Positions 55,388-64,000 of a stretch of 64,000 nucleotides of DNA are shown one piece after another. Within the stretch, counting starts at the first letter, position 1, and every line of letters begins with the position of its first letter. The position numbers and the translations under genes are program-made. Source of the DNA: Lunularia cruciata (taxonomy: Eukaryota > Streptophyta > Marchantiopsida > Lunulariales > Lunulariaceae); contig OX419756.1 of the NCBI GenBank assembly GCA_948567375.1, positions 44,556,552 through 44,620,551 on the forward strand. Reading direction: 5' to 3'. The notes below the pieces were generated by a model. The model was not told where the DNA came from, did not search any database, and saw nothing but the letters and a program-made list of their open reading frames with translations.

Positions 55388-58300
55388 CACATCTGACCAA
55401 ATTCATTGGAAGATTCTTCATTTACTTGACACGAGAGAGATGTGCTACGTTCTGAGATCACTCAAGGTAATGTCAGGACGCCGTTGAAATTCCCATGACC
55501 GAAAATATGACCGTCGAAGAACAGTTCCACTTCAACCTGTGACTTGAATAAGAATTTTGTTGTCAATTATATCACTTTGAGATTTGATCACTACTAATTT
55601 CTTAACACGATTACACCCTATTCTACAAAATCATCCGACTATGGGATTTTGAAGGTATCCCAGGAATAGTGTGTTTTTTGAATTTGAAACTTAGCCAGTA
55701 ACGCAAATTCCGAGTGTGAAAGTTCTCATCAATCTATTAGTGACATGGTACAGAATATCTCACAAGAGGTGTAGCAAAGAACTTAACTGTAGGTAATGAC
55801 CTTAGAGATCATCTGATCCAGCACTTTTCTTCATGAGAAGGAAATCAACTTGAATGAGGACAAACATAAATGGAATGTAAGAGCTAAACTATAATTTCTT
55901 TGCTTCAGAGTTTCAAATACTAACTTTGCTTCCACATGTAAAATTAAGAAAATTGTATCGTTAAATGAGAATGATTTGCCACGAAAATCAATCTTGAAGG
56001 GCAAAGTTGTAGAATCACACTACAATATAGACAATAGTCACGTAAATCAATGTCTAAGCAATGCTGCGAAGGTCATCATCGTGAACTAGTATCGTGAAGT
56101 GTAGGTGTAAAGAATATTAGAAAGACTCCAGGGGAGACTTCCAATTTGGCATCTAGAGATTTATCTCAGCTACAATAACATTATAGGTAAAGTCGCAATT
56201 CTACTAATAACTGCTTTGTCTCTATTTCCCCTATTCGATGGCTGTACCGTCCGGACTGTTAAGTTGCGTGGCGTATCTCGTTTTGATCTCTGCTAAAGCA
56301 GTCATTAAATCAAGTAACACAACGATAACTTTTGTGAATAATAATAAAATGCATGAACTGAAAGTAAACACAATTCAAAGATGCCCAATAGTGTCCTTTT
56401 ATAAGATGGCATCGTCTAAGCTAAACACGTTGGTAGTTTATACTATTCTTTTGATTTATCTTCCACCAGAGGAAGTGACCTTCTTCGATGCCATTAGAAT
56501 TTGCTTCAGCATGTTGTCTGTTGATTGACGTCCTGGTCTTGCCACTCTTTGTTTTCAATATTCGATGTATTGGATCTTACTGTCTGTTTAGTGCCATTTT
56601 CTCCTACGAAAGGCTGGTGAAATCGCTTGGTACCAATCTGCTGTTACTGAAAGGTTTATGCATATGACTCAAATCTTAGACCTATACTTCCCGGAGCTGA
56701 AATCTGTCCCAAATTCCTACAGTAATAAGTGTGTGACTTTATGCAATATATACAGATGTTTGATATAACATTCTGGCAGTATCTTGATGAGGAAAATGTT
56801 GGAAATACCGTCCATAAAATCTAGTCAAATGAAGACTGGGAAAGGTAATGACAAGAGCAAACACTTGGTACTCTGTAGTTTACAGCTCAAACAAGCAGAT
56901 GAACGTATGAGATGTAGCAAGAATTAATGCACTGGCTACCAAAACTTGATGTCTATCGTCCTGAAAAATTCAACTAGATTGAGGTTTGGTTAGGAGAATC
57001 GAGGTTTTGTAATTACATTAATTTACTTGAAACGACACAATTTTCCAGGTGAATTCATTCATATTCGGCTTCTGTCGTCTTTTTCTCGTTTCTATCATCG
57101 GTTAGTTGGTCTGGTCGACAAGACGAGTTCACATATGGTCGATACAAGAGAGAAAAAGAGAACAAATCCATTAACCCATGTTATAGAGCTAAGGGTGTCA
57201 GCAATAGAGGATACGTTCCCCTCACAAAGAGAGTTTCGTTCGGCAGACTTGCTAAAACAATGAAGTACATACACATTTTCTTTCTGGAGTGCGAATTACG
57301 ACTGAGTGTATCTTGATTCTGAAGACAAGAAACTGGAGACTGAAAGTATCGGGCGAAGAATAAGAACAAGAAATGACGGAAGGGTAAGAAAAGAAAGGGA
57401 AGGATTAGGCTAGAGCCTAGTTTGCTTCCGAGCGTTGTTCGTTGATCGGTTGGCCTAGTTCAAAAGAAACAATTGGCTTGGAGAGATGCTCACTTCAAAC
57501 TAATTTTCACGAGTGGCATGATAGGTTCTTAGGTGTAGTGTTCGTACGTCCCTCAGTGAGGTGAATTTATAATTAGCTGAAAGATACCATCTGTTACTGG
57601 TGGAAAAAGTTGTGACGAAGAAGAGCAAGGTGGACATAGGCTAGGAACGGGACCTTACGTCTCTCGTACTTGAGAAGGAATTCTGACCGAGAACATACAG
57701 TTGATCAGGAGATAAACTGTCGAAGCAGTTTCTGGTTGCAAAATGCACACATTGATGTGAAGAGCACAGACAAGACCATGTCCACGACCACCACGATGTT
57801 CACCACCACATGACACACTTTTTTGTCACCCATGACGACTGGATTGATCCGCTACATCGAAGCATCGGTTTAAATTACGGGAAAATAACCCACAGTTGAG
57901 AATCTTGGCTGGGCGAGCAAAGGTGGGCCACTCCGCGCTTTATCGGAAAAGATGTGCAGATGAATACTTCTTCACTAGGAGTTATATCATGAGACGTGGA
58001 TGTTAAAGTCGGAAATTCCGGGAGTGGCTTGTGATGTTTTATGATGACAATGAAACACTAGAGACTGAAAACCATAAAAACGTTGCTGGCAACATTGGGT
58101 TGAGCACTCAGTCTGACAGTGACAACTAAAGGGATCCTCTCTCTCTAAAGGCGGCATTCGAGTTTGGATTGTAAATTGTTTCTTGTTAAATCGAGGTCAT
58201 TCTGTTGGTGGTTGAGCCCACGTTAGCACAAGACTGGGAAGATTTGCGATTTCATATTTGGATCAGTTATCTTCGACAATATCTTCTCTTATGCTGCAAC

Positions 58301-60718
58301 CACTGGGGGAAGGTAGAAGCTTTCGAGCCAGTGTTAGCGCAAGATTGGGAAGAAAGTGCTACCTACATTTAACTGATGGTAGTCACAAAGAGACACTGAT
58401 GGTCAATTCAGTTATCTCTCCATGTCTTCATCATTTTCTTTCGTAGATGCAGCGTTCGAAAAGCGTTTTTGGAACTGCAGTAGCTTTATCTCATCGCCTA
58501 GGATCGGCATCATTATCAACTGGCCTACTCTCAAGCGTCTCACCAAATCTTAATGCTATGATCATAGGACTTAAGAACTCCAACTTGGCCCTTTACCGTA
58601 GTCAAAGATCCATCTTAACACCGCCTTGACCTTGTCTCCTATAGCAACAACATCACTAGCGATGATAAAAACTGGATTCACTGATACTAAACTGGACCAG
58701 ACCGACGGCAGGATTACCGGATTCTCGTTCAACGTCTAACCTGGTTATCGGTAGGATTTGTCTTCTTCTGGGATGCATGATAGATTATAGAAGTGCATCG
58801 ACCCTCGAGCCCTTGCCTTCTCCATTCTCTCGTGTTAGTAGTAATTCTAGAAGCTACCAATCACTCAGTCGCAGTCACCAAAGGGCAACTTGGACTTAGA
58901 ATTGCAGTTCAGGCGAGGCGCCGCATGGCTCTGCGTGAATCATGATCCCAAACAACAACGCTTCATCAAACTTGGGAAATAAAACTTTGCTCAGGCGGGT
59001 GGAAACCTGGGTCCCTCGTCGGAATGAGAATGATTAACGACCACGTAAAGAAAAGTGGGGGCACTGCACTGTCTCAGTTGTGATGTATAGCAAGAGGTTG
59101 GAGTCTTCTGGCAGAATCTTCCAGTTTTTAGCTCACCGTTTCAAAAGGCTGCACTTTCGACAAAGATAAAAGCATTCGGGTTTGAAAAGGAAAGGGAAGT
59201 GCCTGTAATCAAGAGTAGACTACGTTCACTCTTCAAGGAAAATCGAGCGCTACACCCATAGGATAACAAGAATGGGAAGACCCCATCACGGCGAACAAGG
59301 ATAAAACTTAAGAGGGAAAAGGGGACTAAGCCTCATTTCAATTCATGGGATTCACGTGAAGGGTGTTGTAGGTATTTTAATTATGCATGCTCGGAAAACA
59401 CTACATTTCTTTTGTGTCTTGTGCCTGTTTATACAAAGATGAGGTTTAATGCATTCGGTGTCAATGTTTGATACTCGAGCTCATTAATTAAGCGAGAAGA
59501 TTATAATGCAAATTTCGTATAGAACCCATGTCTTTGCCCTTTTTACTTGTGGAGAGTCACTATGTATATGACTCACTGAATCCTTCTTTCCCCCGTTCGT
59601 TGCCTTCCTATGTCATCCAGAAGTGTCGCAATTTGTCGAAGCCTACCGGATGGGGGTCTTTCTTCAATTACAGTACCTCAATCCGCTTCGTAAGTACACG
59701 AAATGAGCGGGACAAGTTGCTTGCGGGGTACTGAACTTGAATAGGCTTGAGGGATTACAATACCAACAAGAAGCTTCCTCCGATCTAACGAAGTTTAAAT
59801 GTTGAAGTTTACTACCAGAATGCTTAGAAGGCTAGGGGGATCTAGTCTGCCACTTCCATGCAACAACGAATATTATTTGCTGCAACAGAAGGGTGACAAA
59901 AAACATGAAGCTTCTTTCAAGTTGTACGATTTTGTGAGTATTTAGACGATATTTAAGTCCCGCTCAATCAAATCAGATTTTGTGGTACACACAGAAGCTT
60001 TGTCTAGAGATGAATGTACTATGGCAGGGTGACAGAAATTGAGAGGCAGATAAAGATCGAACGCCTTTCTGTCATTCTGCGGTACAGTTTATTCGGTAGT
60101 AGCAATTGTGGAGAAAAAGTTAACTGATCCTTGAACATGCTCAGAAATTAAATCACGGACACGTTGACGTCCACATTCATATATTATCTACAAGATTATA
60201 TAGATCCAGATTACAAATTTCTTGTGTTTAATCAGATGGAGACCGCAAGGCAGCATTCTCGGCAATCAGTCCTATTCTGGGAGGTTCACGTGGGAGATGT
60301 TACATTTGCGTACCTTGCAGTTGGGAGTTCTCGAAATGTGTCGAAGGTCGATTAGGATTGAATTTGAGTGGCTTTGTCTTTTTGCAGAAATGATGCAAAT
60401 GTAGGGAGAGGGGTCATGGTCTGTGACAGGGAGATGTGGAAAGTACATTAAGCTTTGGGAAATAATATTTGGTGAGGGTAGCGAGCAAAGGTCTTATTCC
60501 TGATGTAAAGAGGTGTGGGTACAATGTGACACGAATTGCTGTGTTGTTACCTCGGCTGTGGATTGTCAAGAAAATAATGCCGCTGATATTGTTGTAGTAG
60601 TGGCAACCTGATGCGTCTGAGGAGGAAGAAGGCAATGTAATGATGTTACTGACTGTCCTTGCGATCGTCACCTTCATAGGAGGCGCATTTCTCACGCCTT
60701 CTTGCCATTTGCGTATAC
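55388..60718. other. Downstream stretch without a supported gene
   Basis: Composition is gene-like, but I found no reading frame with recognisable motifs or convincing exon structure on either strand. Short frames (for example 56,238-56,528 and 58,258-58,629) have no family signature. A small degenerate duplication (GTTAGC-CAAGA-TGGGAAG at about 58,222 and 58,333) is present. Confidence 0.35.
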
Positions 60719-60848
60719 CTGCGTGTGCTCATTAGTATCCTTGCTCTAGTTTTGTTGAGGTGCTCCATTTGCTGACGTGCAACAGTCGAATCCTGCACGG
60801 CCTTCGGAAAAGCTACACCTACACCCCACAAGAATCGAATTCCTCCTC
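60719..60848 (-). CDS. Candidate exon of an unrecognised gene
   Basis: On the minus strand a stretch reads IRFLWGVGVAFPKAVQDS then ARQQMEHLNKTRARIL. It is bounded by an acceptor-like AGCAG and the donor CGCAG|GTATACG. The composition (Gly/aromatic start, then an amphipathic basic helix) looks protein-like, but I know no family for it. If the donor is not used, the frame runs on to a stop at 60,646. Confidence 0.3.
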
Positions 60849-63800
60849 CTGCTGCTACGTATGGTGATAGTCAGTAAGTGAGTCAGTCAGTCATGTAAAC
60901 ATTTGCTTGGTTGTATATCGCTGTAGTCTGGCTTGATGCTATCTAATTGCGCTCACGGACTCCTTTTATCTTGTACAGTATAGTTGTATTTCTAACTCTG
61001 GGACTACAAAGCTCGCTCTCTCGATATAGCAATCGGTCGGTCGGGGTCGGTCGGTCAGTCAGCTTGTCCATATCTTCTACAGTGGTGGGTATATCATCTC
61101 ACAGGAGAGCAGCAGCTACAGTAAGTGGAAGTACACTACTATCACTGGAAATGCATCTTCCACATTGCCAATATATGCAGTGCACATCTAACTGCTCTCG
61201 ATCTCTCGGGAGTCAGTCCGTGATAGGTTCTTTCATCACTCTCCTGGTATGATGTTGAAGATCATCATCTCATAAAGGTCTGCTGCAGCCTGGCTTCCGC
61301 GAGCTGCATCACCTGACACGACCACTAGGACACACACTCTTGCTGCTTGACTACTATCACCTAATCGTTCATCATGACGGCAACATGTCGTAGTCCTGCC
61401 TAAAATGACATCCCCGACGAGGGACTATCCTCTCCTCGAGGCCATAGGGAGTACGGGACCAGGCCAAGTGCGAGGCATCTCTTCCCCTCGCCTGGTGCTG
61501 AAGTTTTGCATCTGCAACACTTATGACTCCCTCCTTTCACTCTCTCTATGTGACCTCTGCAGCAATTCCCTAGCCTCGCGTCCTCCTCAACACTGCCCGA
61601 CTACTAATTCTATCTACCGTTTGTTAGCTTCTGTCTCATCAAGGCAGCAACAGCAACTAGAGATTACGAGCAGCACTATAACATGTGATGTGACATGAAC
61701 CTTCGTCAACACTCTCAACATGACACACACTGGGCACAAGCATTGCGTGTTTTCAGTATTTCGATCTACGCTACTTCGACCAAATCCATACGTGTTAAAA
61801 TAGTCTTTCTTCCTGTCACTTCACTTCAGTCCCTTTACAAGTTGCTGCTGTCTCACGATCTGATCCACAGCCAGCGACCTGATGCTTCTTCCTCCATTCC
61901 GTAGCATTCTGAACCACAAATGTCTTTAACGAATAATGGAAACAGAGCCAGGTGGGTGGGTACATTTCACCGTCACCATTGGTACATTTCTTCTCGCTGA
62001 CAGTAGTAATACAGGTTGAGCTTGTTGAGATACAAGCAGCTGCACAAACAAACAAACCGTCGACTTGATTGTTGTTTTTGTGTCTCATACGCTAGAAATT
62101 CATACGTTCTACTACTACGTTTGTTGTGACACATACAAATCTATTTACCCAAGCAAAGACGGTCACAAACTGTTGCGACAATCCCATAATCAGGGAGGGA
62201 AACTAGTACTACCACAGTAGCATAGTTTCAACCCATGAAGCTTATGGTAGCTCAACGATGAACGATCTTCCGATTCCCACAGGAGAGAAATTTATCTCAA
62301 ATCATGCAATGCTGTCTTCATCAATCATCTCCTATTGTGGTCTGTTGTGATATCTAGTAGTAATAACCCATCTACTTCACCTTCACAAATGGGGACAGAA
62401 GGACGTTTTGAACTTTTGATAAATAAAGTGCCAATGAGAACGATCTGGGTTCTGAAAGTTCAACGGGATCTCTCAATTCGATTCATGCATGGTATAATAT
62501 AAGAATACAGGAAACCATGCATCAGGTACAGCTCGATAATTCTGCATTATAACAGGTAGGTAGAAATTGATTCCCTTCAAATAATTTGTACTCCCCTTCA
62601 GTTTCAGTTCTTTGAGTCCTTGTCAATCAATGAATCATCTCAATCGATTGTGGTGCAAACATGCCCTTCTCTCGTCGAGTTTTTCAGTTGATCTTTTTCG
62701 ATGCCATAGCAGGTGAGCAAATATACGATTGGTGTGAGATGTAAGCAACAGAATTCCGCGCGTAAGGATCTTTACTCCATACCGTTGACATTAGTGTTTC
62801 AAATCGAAAGAACTGTCAGTTGCTTCAAGTTTTACCTATGTAGATCTGATCACACTCATTCTAAGGCTGAGAAAGTGTAGTGCATAGTTTTAAAGGAATT
62901 AGTGGACGCTTTCAAGATATGTGGGGGTTTTACATAGGTTGCATGTTGGCATGATCTGCATAGCAATTAATGTTTTAGAACTTTGAAAAACATAAACCTT
63001 GCACGTTTGTTCTCATTTTATTTTCGGATTTAATGTGAAGACTCTTGACATGTGATAAAGGGAAATTTTATACTTTTTTCCTCATAACATGATCGATGAT
63101 ATTCTTGTAGTATTTCACTTTGTGAATCGTATCTTAACGGAATTTCCGAATTATTTTCTAGAGTTATTGCAAAAAAGTAGAAGTATTGAATTTTAGGTTC
63201 CGACTCCGACCTGTGCACTGTCAGGCATACATCAGCATTTGTGGTTTTTTTAATTGTACTATTAACATAAGCTATAAATTTCAACAATATTTTAATTCAC
63301 GTTTATCTAAGTTTTGCATTTAAAGACTTGAGACTTTCACATATTATTTCTTATACAAAAAATTTCTGTATACTGGATACTCATGTAATTGTAGATACTA
63401 GCAATGTGCTCCTAACCTTGCAATTTACTGACACGTAAATATCCCTACGAGAATTTTATGTTTTGTGTAGATATGCGTATTTGTGATTTTCCAGTCCAAC
63501 CGTAGAGTCCCAATAACGTACACGTTATAAATGAACGATGTGTCGAGACGGTCTATAGCAAGTTTTTATTCTACTGAATAGCCTAAAATACAAAAATATC
63601 ATCAACCTGATGAAATGAGACATCGTATGTGGTTGCCGAGTAGTTTTAAGAACATTAAAATTTACGCTAAAGTCTTTAGTTACAGTGAGGAATTAACTGA
63701 TGAGCTAAGCCCGGTAGTTGTGACACACCAACGTATAAAAATATATCTCTGGGAAAAAACAACCTTGACTCACATTTCCTTTACATAAATGTATATAGAC

Positions 63801-64000
63801 TTACCGGTTTCGCAATGCAAGTAAGACAAAGTTTTGAAAGTCCACACGAGAAGAGAAAAATATATGATGCGAGTGCACATAAAGCCTATATACAAACGTT
63901 TTCAATGATTTCTTTTATGTCTATAGCGTAGGTTGGGGGCACGATGACAGCCAACCAATCAAGGGGATTATACCTCAGTGTGGTAATAAATAATATTCTC
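60849..64000. other. Right-end stretch without a supported gene
   Basis: GTCA/GGTC simple repeats occur at about 60,868-60,894 and 61,034-61,062. Cytosine-rich sequence at 61.3-61.7 kb has open frames without motifs. From about 62.9 kb the sequence becomes AT-rich. No gene can be supported. Confidence 0.35.

Noticed and set aside
55388-60718. Search for a continuation of the SAWADEE gene or an additional gene
   Set aside because: The stop at 55,385-55,387 closes a complete protein, and no downstream frame shows family motifs.
61034-61062. GGTC-rich repeat as a telomere-like or regulatory array
   Set aside because: Only a few irregular units; a simple microsatellite suffices.
61405-62088. 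Open frames in cytosine-rich sequence on both strands
   Set aside because: Ser/Thr/Cys-rich translations without motifs, splice logic or conservation clues.

Overview
This is nuclear DNA from a plant, most likely a land plant or a close relative. Two intron-containing genes of plant-typical families (a DUF1997 protein with a chloroplast-type leader, and a SAWADEE-domain chromatin protein) lie in GC-balanced islands on either side of about 37 kb of nested Ty3/gypsy retrotransposons and AT-rich decayed repeats. Clade or species cannot be fixed by eye. Homology calls, intron borders and repeat alignments were all made by reading; no searches were run.

Layout. 0-6.7 kb: a possible exon cut by the left edge and a degenerate array of related repeat units. 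6.7-8.1 kb: DUF1997 gene (minus, two exons). 8.6-14.4 kb: AT-rich, no gene. 14,448-24,350: a 9.9-kb retroelement with a perfect 5-bp target-site duplication. Its polyprotein order is gag, protease, C5 cytosine-DNA methyltransferase, reverse transcriptase, RNase H, DDE integrase, PHD finger. Its termini are not ordinary LTRs: they read B-internal-A-B-A, a split direct repeat. 24.5-26.5 kb: an inverted A/B fragment and a decayed minus-strand reading frame. 26.5-45.6 kb: an older, heavily mutated relative of the methyltransferase element, broken by nested insertions: a third gypsy element, two copies of a chromodomain retrotransposon (27,886-33,517 minus; 36,051-42,363 plus) and two solo-LTR-like insertions. 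Its remnants still show gag, methyltransferase, RT/RH, PHD finger and the terminal A-B-A order. 45.6-51.8 kb: AT-rich. 53.7-55.4 kb: SAWADEE gene (plus, four exons). 55.4-64 kb: no confident gene.

The unusual system is the methyltransferase retroelement. It carries a possible chromatin writer (methyltransferase) and reader (PHD finger) on one polyprotein, and its split-repeat ends are shared by an older copy although the integrase is of the DDE type. All nine in-frame stops of the young copy fit single C-to-T changes, as expected if it has been cytosine-methylated. Separately, the chromodomain elements carry dense heat-shock-element-like arrays upstream of their TATA boxes, suggesting stress-driven transcription. 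Cytosine methyltransferase capture by retrotransposons has, to my knowledge, been reported in Symbiodinium and Klebsormidium (de Mendoza and colleagues, 2018), so capture alone has precedent. I know of no report of capture combined with a PHD finger and split direct repeats.
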